From positions 62,001 to 126,000 of the forward strand of contig CAWJUH010000002.1 of the NCBI GenBank assembly GCA_963846005.1: 64,000 nucleotides of DNA, read 5' to 3'. The notes below the pieces were generated by a model. It was not told the DNA's origin and did not search any database. It saw only the letters and a list, made by a program, of their open reading frames with translations. Shown in pieces: positions 1-8,274 of this stretch (positions are counted from its first letter, which is position 1; every line of letters begins with the position of its first letter). Origin of the DNA: CAVSUR01 sp963846005 (GTDB lineage Bacteria > Actinomycetota > Actinomycetes > Streptosporangiales > Streptosporangiaceae). The translations under genes and the position numbers were made by a program.

Positions 1-1
1 C

Positions 2-517
2 TCCCGGCTGGCGGCCGCCCTGACCAGCCTGGGCCAGGTGGAAAGCGCCGCGGGCAACTACGATCGCGCCGCGCAGGTGCTGGGCGAGGCGCTGGTCCTT
101 GACCGCGAGCAGGGCGACATCCAGGGTGAGGCGATCGATCAGCAGTCGCTGGCGGTGCTCAGACTGCGCGCAGGGCGGATCGAGGATGCCCGTGACCTGC
201 TGCCAGGCATGCTGGCCTACGCCACCGGATCGAAAGATACCGAGTTCCTGGTCAATGCGCTGGAGGTGTCCGCCTGCGTCGCCGCGGGACTCGCCGACTG
301 CCTGCCAGCCGCCCGCCTCGCCGGGGCCGCGGACCGGCTGAGGGAGCAGGCGGACCTGCCGCGACACGGGCACGACGAGGCGCTGCTGGAGCAGTTCCTG
401 GCCCCGGCCCGGGCCGCCACCCCGCCCGCCGAGTGGGAGGCCGCGCTGGCCGCTGGCTATGCGCTAACCCGGGAGCAGGCCGGCAGCCTGCTGCGGTCGG
501 CGGCACGGAGATCTTGA
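2..517 (+). CDS. C-terminal part of a TPR-repeat regulator (truncated by window edge)
   Basis: The reading frame is open from the first bases of the window, so the true start lies upstream. The visible 171 residues are alpha-helical and Ala/Leu-rich, with a tetratricopeptide-like pattern (NYDRAAQVLGEAL, GRIEDARDLL). They end in a segment typical of the C-terminus of large AfsR/LuxR-type ATPase-TPR regulators, with A-R-L-A-G-A-A and later ALTREQA. No ATPase or DNA-binding domain is visible in this fragment, so the regulator assignment is inference from family resemblance. The stop is at 515-517. Confidence 0.6.
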   Translation, partial: SRLAAALTSLGQVESAAGNYDRAAQVLGEALVLDREQGDIQGEAIDQQSLAVLRLRAGRIEDARDLLPGMLAYATGSKDTEFLVNALEVSACVAAGLADCLPAARLAGAADRLREQADLPRHGHDEALLEQFLAPARAATPPAEWEAALAAGYALTREQAGSLLRSAARRS

Positions 518-661
518 GCCAGCCAGCACGGGACGGAACGGCGGTGGCGTCCTGGCCGTCCAAGGAGCGCGGGCCCGGAGCCGCCGGCAGCGCCGGGCGC
601 CCGGCCCTTTCAGGAGGCGGCAACGTCTGAGCACCGAGTCGCGCCCGCCCGGCTTCCCGTC

Positions 662-964
662 TCAGTGGTGCGGGACCTCGTGGCTGACCGTCCGGCGGAC
701 TTGCTCGGCGACCTGGTTCTCGCTGCGGCAGATCGCGCAGATCGCCTGCCGGTAGATGGTGATGCGATCCGGCAGCACCCCCGCGTACTGTCAGGTGCGG
801 CTCGTCAGCGGGACGCCCTGGTAGAGCCCGAGCAGGCCCGGCGGCCCGGCGCCGTGCTCGACCGTGACCGCGACGTTGCGCATCAGCCGGCCCAGGTCCG
901 CGGGCAGCCCGTCCAGCGCGGCCTCGACCATCTCCTCGAACCGCAGGGGGCCGATCTCGATCAC
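662..964 (-). pseudogene. decayed zincin-like metallopeptidase (Zincin_1 family)
   Basis: Reading the minus strand from a GTG at 964 gives a protein that resembles the small actinobacterial metallopeptidases: a segment with PADLGRLMRNVAVTVE, then LLGLYQGVPL, YAGVLPDRITIYR and HEVPHH. The zinc motif HExxH is still present. An in-frame TGA at 791-793 interrupts the protein just before YAGVLPDR. A second stop at 662-664 follows directly after the HEVPHH motif, removing the usual FGI-type tail. The break is a stop codon rather than a shift of frame, so unlike the other broken genes here it looks like real decay. Family knowledge: these are about 115-130 residues. Confidence 0.65.
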
Positions 965-1051
965 GGGCCCATTGTCCGCCGCGCGGCGGGCCCGCAGCCA
1001 AGGCCGCCGGGCGGCGGCCCGCAGCCCGGGCCTGGACGTTCAGCGGTTCTT

Positions 1052-1074
1052 CAGGAACGGGCGCTAGGTTCCTG
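1052..1074. promoter_or_regulatory. inverted repeat directly upstream of the 1077 gene
   Basis: CAGGAAC (1052-1058) and GTTCCTG (1068-1074) are perfect inverted copies separated by nine bases. They end three bases before the ATG at 1077. The right arm overlaps the only plausible ribosome-binding sequence (AGGTTCC), so the hairpin could either bind a regulator or hide the translation start. Function is inference. Confidence 0.3.
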
Positions 1075-1076
1075 CC

Positions 1077-1451
1077 ATGGACGAGTTCCGGGCCCGCCGG
1101 GTGGTCGATGCGCTTCGCGACCGTGGCGTCGACGCTCACCTGCTCCGGGCCGGCGTCGACCAGTTCGGCATCCGGGTGCCGCTGCCCGGCGGCCGCGAGG
1201 CCGAGTGGGACACCGACGGCACAGCCGGCCTGGAAGCGCAGGTCATGCAGGACGGCATGCTGGTGGGGTACGTGCCGAGGATCGAAGGCTCCGAGGACTT
1301 CGGCGAGTCCGCCGTGGTGGACGCCATCGCCCGGACCGACTACGACCAGCCGGTCGCGCACCAGCGCCCCGCCGCGCCCGCCCCGGCCCCCGCCCTGGCC
1401 CGTGAGGGCGGTGTCTTCCGCCGGTTCCTCGACGGCTTCCGCTACCGGTAG
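1077..1451 (+). CDS. conserved hypothetical protein, 124 aa
   Basis: A small soluble protein with no signal peptide or membrane segment. It starts MDEFRARRVVDALRDRGV and has a compact alpha/beta-looking first part (residues 1-85), a Pro/Ala-rich linker (about 95-108) and a basic tail ending FRRFLDGFRYR. I do not recognise a named family. Base and codon use match the neighbours, and the ATG at 1077 follows a short hairpin. It stands alone between the metallopeptidase relic and the DHFR-like gene, so context gives no function. Confidence 0.65.
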   Translation: MDEFRARRVVDALRDRGVDAHLLRAGVDQFGIRVPLPGGREAEWDTDGTAGLEAQVMQDGMLVGYVPRIEGSEDFGESAVVDAIARTDYDQPVAHQRPAAPAPAPALAREGGVFRRFLDGFRYR

Positions 1452-1539
1452 TCCGCCCGCCGGGCGCCCGCTGTGCCGGAACCCCCGCTGCTGTCACCAC
1501 CTGTTGCCACAATGGGGCGCGAGACGGCAGGGAGTGCTG

Positions 1540-2103
1540 ATGGGCAAGCTGATCTACTCGGTGATCGCCTCGGCGGACGGTTATGTCGAGGACGCTGAGG
1601 GCCGCTTCGCGTGGGCGGAGCCTGACGAGGAGGTGCTCCGCCTCGTCAGTGACCTTGAGCGCCCGGTCGGCACCTACCTCTACGGGCGCCGGATGTACGA
1701 GACGATGCGCTACTGGGACACCGCCGCCACCGGCCCTGACCAGCCGCCTGCCGTCCGGGAGTTCACCACGATCTGGCAGGCCGCGGAGAAGATCGTGTTC
1801 TCGGCGACCCTCGGCTCGGTGACGACCGGGAAGACCAGGCTCGAGCGGGACTTCGACCCGGGCCTGGTCCGGCAGCTGAAGTCGGCCAGTGCGCGCGACC
1901 TGTCGGTCGGGGGCGCCCACCTGGCCGGGCAGGCGATCCGGGCCGGCCTGGTCGACGAGCTGCAGCTGATCCTGGTCCCGGTGCTCGTCGGCGGGGGCAA
2001 GCGGGCGCTGCCCGACGGTGCCCGCGGCGGCCTGGAGCTGCGGGACACCCGGCGCTTCGCCGGCGGCGCCGTGTACCTCAGGTACGGGGCCAGGCCGGCC
2101 TGA
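1540..2103 (+). CDS. DHFR/RibD C-terminal-like reductase
   Basis: The protein opens MGKLIYSVIASADGYVED, the usual first strand of the RibD C-terminal/dihydrofolate reductase-like family (COG0262). It continues with YGRRMYETM, KIVFSATL, an SVGGAHLAGQAIRAGLVDELQL nucleotide-binding segment and LVPVLVGGGKRALP near the end. At 187 residues it has normal length. Such proteins are predicted NADPH-dependent reductases of unknown substrate. The ATG at 1540 is preceded by GGGAG; a GTG six bases earlier is possible but less well spaced. Single gene, no clear operon. Confidence 0.85.
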   Translation: MGKLIYSVIASADGYVEDAEGRFAWAEPDEEVLRLVSDLERPVGTYLYGRRMYETMRYWDTAATGPDQPPAVREFTTIWQAAEKIVFSATLGSVTTGKTRLERDFDPGLVRQLKSASARDLSVGGAHLAGQAIRAGLVDELQLILVPVLVGGGKRALPDGARGGLELRDTRRFAGGAVYLRYGARPA

Positions 2104-2134
2104 TCACGGCGGCCGCAGCCCGCTGCCGTCCGGC

Positions 2135-3574
2135 TCAGTACGAGCGGCCGAAGATGAGCCGCTTGCCGTACGCGGATTTCTGCTGGCACCGGATGCAGCG
2201 CCCTTCCGCGGCCGGGCCGTCTGCCGGGATGCACCGCGGAGTGGCCGACGTCGCGGCCTTGATGTCGTCCTCGCACGCAGGCTGTCCGCAATGCAGCGCC
2301 AGTGCCCAGCCGGCCTGCACCGCCTCGGCGAACTCGCCCCAGGTGTCCGCCCTGGCCGTGCGCGAATCCCGGAAGCTGGCCGCCCGCTGCAGCAGCAGGT
2401 CCTGGATCGCGCTGAGTTCGGTGCCCAGCCGCCCGGGCGCCGCGTCCAGGGACACCGGCGTCTTGCCCTGGCCGGTCCGGGTGGACATCAGCGCGGTGCC
2501 GCCGGCCAGGTCACGGGGCCCGATCTCGAGCCGGACCGGGACGCCGCGCAGCTCCCAGTCGTTGAACTTGAAGCCGGGCGACAGGTGCGGCCGGTCGTCC
2601 ACCTGCACCCGGATGGCCGCCCGGCGGAGCCGGCTGGCCAGTTCCCGGGCCGCGGGCAGCACCTTTTCCGCCTGCTCGCCGCGGCCGATCGGCACGATCA
2701 CCACCTGGTAGGGAGCCAGCCGCGGTGGCAGCACGAGGCCCTTGTCGTCGCCGTGCGTCATGATCACGCCGCCGACCATCCGGGCGCTCATGCCCCACGA
2801 GGTGGTGTGGCAGTACTCCAGCTCGCCGTTCGGTGCCGTGTACTGGATGCCGAACGCCCGGGCAAAGTTCGTGCCCATGTAGTGCGAGGTGCCGGACTGC
2901 AGGGCGCGCCCGTCGCGCATCATGCCCTCCACCGTGTACGTGCGCCGGGCGCCCGGGAACCGCTCGCCCGCCGTCTTCTCGCCGTCGGCCACCGGCATCG
3001 CGGCGATCTCCCGGGCCACCTTCGCGTACAGGTCAAGCGCGAGCAGCGTCTCGCGCATCGCATCGGCCTCGCCGGCGTGCGCGGTGTGCCCCTCCTGCCA
3101 CAGGAACTCGGTCGTGCGCAGGAACATCCGCGGCCGCATCTCCCAGCGCACCACGTTCGCCCACTGGTTCAGCAGCAGCGGCAGGTCCCGGTGCGAGCTG
3201 ATCCACTTGGCCATCATCTCGCCGATGACCGTCTCCGACGTGGGCCGGACGATCAGCGGCTCCTCGAGTTCCTTGCCGCCAGCGTGGGTGACCACGGCGA
3301 GCTCGGGGGCGAAGCCCTCGACGTGCTCGGCCTCGCGCTGCAGGTAGCTCTGCGGGATCAGCAGCGGGAAGTAGGCGTTGTCGTGGCCGGTTTCCTTGAT
3401 CCGCCGGTCGATGTCGGCCTGCAGCAGCTCCCAGATCCGGTAGCCGTAGGGGCGGATCACCATCGTGCCCCGGACCGGCCCCCGGTCCACCAGCTCGGCC
3501 TTGACGACGACCTCGTTGTACCAGGCCGGGAAGTCCTCGCTCTGCGGCGTCACGCCGCGCTCGTCCCGGGCCAC
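2135..3574 (-). CDS. proS: prolyl-tRNA synthetase, archaeal/eukaryotic-type (ProS type 3)
   Basis: Charges tRNA-Pro with proline in the cytoplasm. Class II synthetase motifs are clear: RPYGYRIWE near residue 41, IVRPTSET at 108-115, VVRWEMRPRMFLRTTEFLWQEG at about 141-162, and THGDDKGLVLPP further on. The anticodon-binding domain follows, and the tail contains cysteine pairs (HCGQPAC and RCIRC) that fit the zinc-binding C-terminal domain of the short archaeal-like ProS. The 479-residue length fits that class, which lacks the bacterial editing insertion. The GTG start at 3574 has no obvious Shine-Dalgarno sequence. An upstream alternative cannot be excluded. Confidence 0.95.
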   Translation of the reverse strand: MARDERGVTPQSEDFPAWYNEVVVKAELVDRGPVRGTMVIRPYGYRIWELLQADIDRRIKETGHDNAYFPLLIPQSYLQREAEHVEGFAPELAVVTHAGGKELEEPLIVRPTSETVIGEMMAKWISSHRDLPLLLNQWANVVRWEMRPRMFLRTTEFLWQEGHTAHAGEADAMRETLLALDLYAKVAREIAAMPVADGEKTAGERFPGARRTYTVEGMMRDGRALQSGTSHYMGTNFARAFGIQYTAPNGELEYCHTTSWGMSARMVGGVIMTHGDDKGLVLPPRLAPYQVVIVPIGRGEQAEKVLPAARELASRLRRAAIRVQVDDRPHLSPGFKFNDWELRGVPVRLEIGPRDLAGGTALMSTRTGQGKTPVSLDAAPGRLGTELSAIQDLLLQRAASFRDSRTARADTWGEFAEAVQAGWALALHCGQPACEDDIKAATSATPRCIPADGPAAEGRCIRCQQKSAYGKRLIFGRSY

Positions 3575-3689
3575 ACGCCGAGGCTACGGCATCGGCGCCG
3601 GGATCCCCGGCCCGCGCCGGGTGGCCTTCACCAGCCGCGCGGTGACAGCAGCGGCCAGCCGCCGCCCGCCCGGGAGGTGACCGCACCCG

Positions 3690-3702
3690 GATCGTGTGGC
3701 CT
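3690..3702. repeat. possible half-copy of dispersed palindromic repeat family 1
   Basis: GATCGTGTGGCCT here is identical to the outer 13 bases of one arm of the palindrome at 6019-6067 (read on the opposite strand). The rest of the element is not recognisable. It lies in the divergent gap between proS and the small membrane protein gene. A 13-base match between two intergenic sites is suggestive, not conclusive. Confidence 0.3.
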
Positions 3703-3820
3703 GCACCATTCAACGGCGCAGCGCGGCGGCCTAGCCTCGGCAGCAGGACCGGATCCGCCATGCGGCACCGGACCCGCGCCGGCCGGGTGCACGCGGGCGC
3801 TGCCCGAAGGGAGCACAATC

Positions 3821-4249
3821 ATGAAAACCGCTTACCGGGCGCTGGCCTATTTGCTGGCGTTGTCCGTCGCCGTGCAGGCCTCGCTGATCGCCTTCGGCGC
3901 CTTCGCCTTGGAGGACAAGATCGACAAGGGTCCGGTCTCCAGCGGCGACACCGCCGGAGTGGTCGCGCACGACTCGTTCGCGCTGGTCGTCCTGCTGCTG
4001 GCCATCGCCTTGCTCGGGGTTTCGCTGCGCGCGCGGGTCAGCCGCGGCGTGCGCTGGGCGGGCCTGCTGCTCGGCCTGGTCGTGCTGCAGTTCCTGCTGG
4101 CCTTTGCCGCCTTCGCAGTGCCCGTCGTAGGCGTGCTGCATGGCCTCAACGCGCTGGCCATTTTCGGGGTCGCGCTGCTGGCCGGGCGCCGCGTACCGAA
4201 GGCCGGCCCCGTGACCAAGCCGGCCGCTGCGCAGGACGTCCCGGCCTGA
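3821..4249 (+). CDS. four-helix membrane protein, DUF6220-like
   Basis: A 142-residue integral membrane protein with four hydrophobic helices, at about residues 7-28, 43-64, 73-98 and 100-123. Each of helices two and four carries a histidine near its start (VAHDSF and VLHGLN), which is the spacing of small cytochrome-b-like four-helix proteins. Haem binding is inference only. The ATG at 3821 follows GAAGGGAGC. I assign it to the DUF6220-like group of actinobacterial membrane proteins by general resemblance; the exact family is uncertain. Confidence 0.7.
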   Translation: MKTAYRALAYLLALSVAVQASLIAFGAFALEDKIDKGPVSSGDTAGVVAHDSFALVVLLLAIALLGVSLRARVSRGVRWAGLLLGLVVLQFLLAFAAFAVPVVGVLHGLNALAIFGVALLAGRRVPKAGPVTKPAAAQDVPA

Positions 4250-4286
4250 ACGGCCCGGCGGCCCGGGGCTGCCTGGCCCTGCGGGC

Positions 4287-5293
4287 CTACCGCTTGGATA
4301 TGGCCGGGGCGAGCCGGATGAGCCGCGCGGTGCTCGTCTCGTCGAGCTCGGCGAGGGCGGCCCGTGACTTCACGAAATCGGAAAACGAGCGGTACCCGAG
4401 CGCCCGCTCGCTGAACGAGGGGTCCATCCGCCGCATCTGGCTCTTCACCGCGGAGCTGTGCAGCCAGTCGGCGTCCTCCTTCTCCTGGCCCAGCCGCAGC
4501 GCCCGTTCGAGCAGCCGGGTCGCTGCCTCCTGCGGGTCTTCCTCGGACTCGGAGTCGGCCTCGTCGGCGTCCGCGCCGTCGGCCTCGTCGGCATCGGCCG
4601 TGTCCGCCGCATCGGCGGCGCGCCGGCTCCGGCGCGGGCTGCGGCCGGCCGGGGCGGTGCCGGGCTCCTCCGGCTGCGCCCCGGCGACCTGACCCGCGGC
4701 GCGGTGCGGGGCCTCGGCCGGCTCGATGCCCGGCAGCGCGTCGTAGGTCACCAGCTCGTCGCACGCCGCGGCCAGGGCCCGGCTGGTCGAGCCGGCCACC
4801 CCGACGCCCACCACGTAGCGGCCCAGCCGGCGGCACCGCTGAGCCAGCGCGATGTAGTCGGAGTCCCCGGCCACGATCACCACGTGGGTCAGGTCGGGCA
4901 GCCGGAACATGTCCTCCACCGCGTCCACGGCCAGCCTGATGTCGGCGCCGTTCTTGGCGTAGGCGGCCGCAGGGAACAGCTGCACCAGGTCCACGGCGCG
5001 GCTGACGAGCTGGCCGCGGTAGTCGGCGTTCATCGGCGCCGACCAGTCCGCGTAGGCGCGGGTAAGCACCAAAGTGCCGAACGAGGAGGCGTAGTCGATC
5101 ATCGCGCCGACGTCCACGGTGGCGCGGCGCACCTTCTCGGCCAGGTCGGCGCCGGCCGGCGGCCGTCCCGGCTGAAGGCGCGCACCTTGTCCCGCTGGAA
5201 CTGGCCACGGCCGTGCACCTGGTCGTACCGCGAGATCACGATGTTGTCGAAGTCGATGTAGACGGCAACCCGCGCCCCGCCCGGGTCGTTCAT
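4287..5293 (-). CDS. NYN (PIN-like) domain protein with C-terminal OST-HTH/LOTUS domain; frame broken
   Basis: The N-terminus (from the start at 5293) reads ARVAVYIDFDNIVISRYD, the first strand of an NYN ribonuclease-like fold. After a frame break near 5153-5165 it continues RATVDVGAMIDYASSFGTL, then NGADIRLAVDAVEDM and VVIVAGDSDYIALAQRCRR, which carry the acidic active-site residues. A low-complexity Asp/Ala/Glu linker leads to a C-terminal LOTUS/OST-HTH-like domain (DADWLHSSAVKSQMRRMDPSF to the end). Adding one G to a GG run in the CCGGCC context restores a single frame. These proteins are thought to act on RNA. Likely intact in the organism. Confidence 0.8.
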
Positions 5294-5315
5294 GGTCGCC
5301 CTTCCTGCTGGCCGG

Positions 5316-5951
5316 TCACGAGCGAGATCCTACCGGTGGCTCGTCGAGCAGGCCGGAAGCGCCGAACGCCCGCTGGTAGATGTCCCGGATGACCTGCTGC
5401 TTGCGGGCGTTGTACTGCATGACATGCTCGCCGGCCGCATTGGCCGCGGCCGCGGCCGCGCGCTTGGCCGCGGCGTAGCGGTCCCGCTCGCCGGGGTTGC
5501 CGCGCAGCCAGTCCCTGAAGAGCCGGTGCCTGATCAGCTCGGGACTGTCGAACCCGAAGACGTGCAGGTTGCAGGCCGGGTCGTCCGCCCGCAGCATCCG
5601 GTGCCCGTACCACCAGGGCTCGCGGATGACCAGCCGGAAGCCCGCCGCTTCCAGGGCCGGGACGTACGCCTGCTCGCGGCCGGGGTCGGCCACGGTCAGG
5701 TCGATGTCGATCACGGGCTTGGCGGCCAGGCCCGGGACCGAGGTGGAGCCGACGTGCTCCAGCGCCAGTACCCGCCAGCCCAGCGCGGACCGGACCCGGC
5801 CCGCGAGCGCGCCGTACCAGGCCGGCCAGGCCGGGTCCGGATCGGCCAGCGCGATGCCGGCCGCCGGGCCGCTCCCGGGCACGACGAACGGATCGGCGCC
5901 CGGCGGCAGCGGCGGGTCACTGAACGTCACGATGTCCGACCGCCCCGGCAC
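5316..5951 (-). CDS. GrpB/UPF0157 family nucleotidyltransferase-fold protein
   Basis: Core motifs of the GrpB (UPF0157) family are visible: LEHVGSTSVPGLAAKPVIDIDL in the first half (a Pol-beta-like nucleotidyltransferase fold with a DxD), then CNLHVFGFDSPELIRHRLFRDWLR and a helical tail with YNARKQQVIRDIYQRAF. At 211 residues it is slightly longer than usual because of about 30 extra N-terminal residues, so the start could be internal (for example a GTG near 5930). Its product and substrate are not known for the family. It lies just upstream of the NYN gene on the same strand. Confidence 0.88.
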   Translation of the reverse strand: MPGRSDIVTFSDPPLPPGADPFVVPGSGPAAGIALADPDPAWPAWYGALAGRVRSALGWRVLALEHVGSTSVPGLAAKPVIDIDLTVADPGREQAYVPALEAAGFRLVIREPWWYGHRMLRADDPACNLHVFGFDSPELIRHRLFRDWLRGNPGERDRYAAAKRAAAAAANAAGEHVMQYNARKQQVIRDIYQRAFGASGLLDEPPVGSRS

Positions 5952-6018
5952 CCGCGCAGCCTACCGGCACCCGCCCGCCGCGGGACCGCGCTCAGGCGCG
6001 GGCATTCTGCAGACGGAC

Positions 6019-6067
6019 TGATCGTGTGAGTTTCTCAGTTCCAGGAACTGAAAAGGCCACACGATCA
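6019..6067. repeat. dispersed palindromic repeat family 1, copy 1
   Basis: Two 24-base arms (6019-6042 and 6044-6067) are inverted copies of each other at 20 of 24 positions around a single central A. The arms begin TGATCGTGTG and end CTCAGTTCC or TTCAGTTCC. A related palindrome lies at 11681-11726. This copy is between divergent genes, so it is not a simple terminator. A REP/BIME-like element is the best guess. Confidence 0.6.
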
Positions 6068-6227
6068 CACGGATGATGCCATCAGCGCGGCCCGGGGCTG
6101 GCCTGGGTGTGGTGAGCAGGCCGGCGGGCGCTGCCTTGACTCTGATCGACGGGACGGGTGATGCTCAACACGCCGGAAGCCGCGAGCCGACGAACCGCCG
6201 GCGCTGCCGTCGCAGAATCGAGGACGC

Positions 6228-8153
6228 GTGACCGCCTGCCCGGCTGCTTCCGCGTCCCCGCGGGGCAGCGACGACAGCGCCGCCAGAGCCGCCAGGGCCG
6301 CCGGCCTGATCGCGGTGGCCGAGGACCTGGCCGGCGAGTTCTCGCTGCGGCCGCTGCTGGAGCGGATCTTGCGGCGGTGCACCGAGCTGCTCGGCTGTGC
6401 GGCGGGCTCGATCTGCAGCGTCGACGAGGCGGCGGGCACCTACTGCAAGGAAGCCGACATCGGCGTGGCGTGCCAGTCCGGCCGGGTCTTCCCGCTGACC
6501 GAGGGCATGACCGGCCTGGTCGTGGCGCACCGCGGCCCGCTGTGGGTCGGCCGCTACGAAGATGTGCCCGGCGGGCACGTCGCGCCGCGGGAACGGGCCA
6601 CGCTGCGCGGCGTCATCGGCGTGCCGCTGGAATGGCGAGGCCGCATCATCGGCGCCTGCATTGTGTTCAGCCGGGACGAGCGCCGGGTGTTCGGGCCGGC
6701 CGACGCTGAGCTGCTCCAGCTGTTCGCCAAGCACGCGGCGATCGCGCTGGCGAACGCGCATATGCACGAGGTCGCCGAGGAGCGGGCCCGGGCCGAGGCG
6801 GCGGCCGCGGAGCGCGACCGGCTGCTCGCCGAGGTCCACGACACGATCATCCAGCGGCTGGTGAGCATCCGGGTGCACCTGGACAGCGCCGAGCAGGATC
6901 TGGCCCCGCTGGCCAGCGGGAACCAGGCCAGCGGGAACCAGGCCAGCGGGAACCAGGCCGGCGGGGACCAGGCAGGCGGGGACCAGGCCGGCGCGGCGGT
7001 CGCCCACCTCCGGCAGGCCAGCACAGCGACCAGAGATGCGCTGGCCGAAGCCCGGCTTACCCTGCTCGGCCTGGCCGCCGCGCCGCTGGAAGGCCGGACA
7101 CTCGATGACGCGCTGCGGCTGGAGGCCGACTGGGCGCAGAGCATCGGGCGGCTGGAAGTCAGGTTCGTGTCCGCCGGGCCCCCTGCCGAGCTGGAAGAGC
7201 GGCTGTCCCGGGAGATCTTGCGTACCGCCCGCGAGGCGCTGACCAACATCGTCCGGCATGCCGAGGCGCGCTCAGTCCGGCTCGGCCTGATGTACGAGCA
7301 GGCCGCCGTGACCTTGCTGGTGCAAGACGACGGCCAGGGCTTCGACCCCCGGTCCGGCTGGCAGGGTGAGGCGTTCGGGCTCCGCGCGATGACCGAGCGC
7401 GCCCGCGAGCTCGGCGCGACCATGGAGGTCGACTCGCTGGCCGGGTGGGGCACCATCATCCGGGCCCGCTTCCCGTATCTTCGCGGCCGGCCGGAGGCCG
7501 GGCCGCGGCTGCGGGTGCTGATCGCGGCCCGGCGGCCGGTGCTGCGGGCCGGGCTGGCCCGGCTGCTGTCGTGGACCGAGCCGGGCCTGGACATCGTCGG
7601 TGAGGTCGCTGCCGCCGAGCAGGCCGTGGAAGCGTGCCGGGACGTGCAGCCCGACGTGGCGCTGGTCGACCTGAGCCTGCCCACCGCCGGCGGCGGCGAG
7701 CTGGGACCGCGGGACGGTCCCGGAGCGGCCGGGGCACTGCTCGCGTGCTGCCCTGGCCTCGCGGTGGTCGGGCTGTGTGAGGCCGGTGACGACGAGCAGG
7801 TCGCCGCGGCGATCCGGGCGGGCGCGAGCGGCTGCGTCGACGCCGCCTCGGACGGCCCGGAGCTGGCCCGGGCAGTCATCGCGGCCGGCCGGGGGCAGGC
7901 GATCTTGTCCGGCCCGGTGCTCGGCCGGCTGCACCGCGGTCTGCGGGCCGACGATACTGATCCAGGCCTGACCGCGCGCGAGCGCGAGGTGCGCGATCTC
8001 ATGGTGCAGGGGCTGCCGGACAAGCTCATCGCCGAGCGGCTGGTGCTGTCGGTGAAGACGGTCGAGAAGCACGCCGGCTCCGTGCTGCGCAAGACTGGCG
8101 CCCGCAACCGCACCGAGCTGACCGCGCTGGCCGGCCGCGGCCGGGCACGGTAG
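6228..8153 (+). CDS. hybrid GAF sensor histidine kinase fused to NarL/LuxR-type response regulator
   Basis: One 641-residue protein combines what are usually two. A GAF domain spans about residues 40-175. A HisKA_3-type dimerisation region follows, with the phospho-acceptor in LLAEVHDTIIQRL (His204). The HATPase domain is at about 315-430 (LTNIVRHAEA, DDGQGFDP, GLRAMTERA). After FPYLRG a receiver domain begins, with Asp481 in VALVDLSLP. A LuxR-type helix-turn-helix closes it at about 575-635 (LTAREREVRDLMVQG, VSVKTVEKH-like). A 15-bp in-frame repeat encodes QASGN/QAGGD units at residues 228-256. The GTG start at 6228 follows GAGG. It may control the next operon; that is inference. Confidence 0.88.
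   Translation: MTACPAASASPRGSDDSAARAARAAGLIAVAEDLAGEFSLRPLLERILRRCTELLGCAAGSICSVDEAAGTYCKEADIGVACQSGRVFPLTEGMTGLVVAHRGPLWVGRYEDVPGGHVAPRERATLRGVIGVPLEWRGRIIGACIVFSRDERRVFGPADAELLQLFAKHAAIALANAHMHEVAEERARAEAAAAERDRLLAEVHDTIIQRLVSIRVHLDSAEQDLAPLASGNQASGNQASGNQAGGDQAGGDQAGAAVAHLRQASTATRDALAEARLTLLGLAAAPLEGRTLDDALRLEADWAQSIGRLEVRFVSAGPPAELEERLSREILRTAREALTNIVRHAEARSVRLGLMYEQAAVTLLVQDDGQGFDPRSGWQGEAFGLRAMTERARELGATMEVDSLAGWGTIIRARFPYLRGRPEAGPRLRVLIAARRPVLRAGLARLLSWTEPGLDIVGEVAAAEQAVEACRDVQPDVALVDLSLPTAGGGELGPRDGPGAAGALLACCPGLAVVGLCEAGDDEQVAAAIRAGASGCVDAASDGPELARAVIAAGRGQAILSGPVLGRLHRGLRADDTDPGLTAREREVRDLMVQGLPDKLIAERLVLSVKTVEKHAGSVLRKTGARNRTELTALAGRGRAR
6906..6990 (+). repeat. 15-bp in-frame tandem repeat (five units)
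   Basis: Five consecutive 15-base units of the type GCCAGCGGGAACCAG (first three identical, last two diverged to GCCGGCGGGGACCAG-like) lie inside the linker between the kinase H-box and the rest of the helical domain. Because the unit is a multiple of three, copy-number change would keep the frame. Confidence 0.85.
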
Positions 8154-8274
8154 CCCGGGCCGGGCGCGGTAAGGCGCGGTAGGGGAAGCCCTCCCGGGAT
8201 CCGGGGGATTTCCCCGATCCGCAGCCCCGGCCGCGGTGCTTACCCTCGCGGTGTCCCCGCCCGGGAGGGTTGCC

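Noticed and set aside
252..1361. A long minus-strand frame across the start of the window
   Set aside because: Its translation is Arg/Pro/Gly-rich low complexity and it overlaps better supported genes; such frames are common in very GC-rich DNA.
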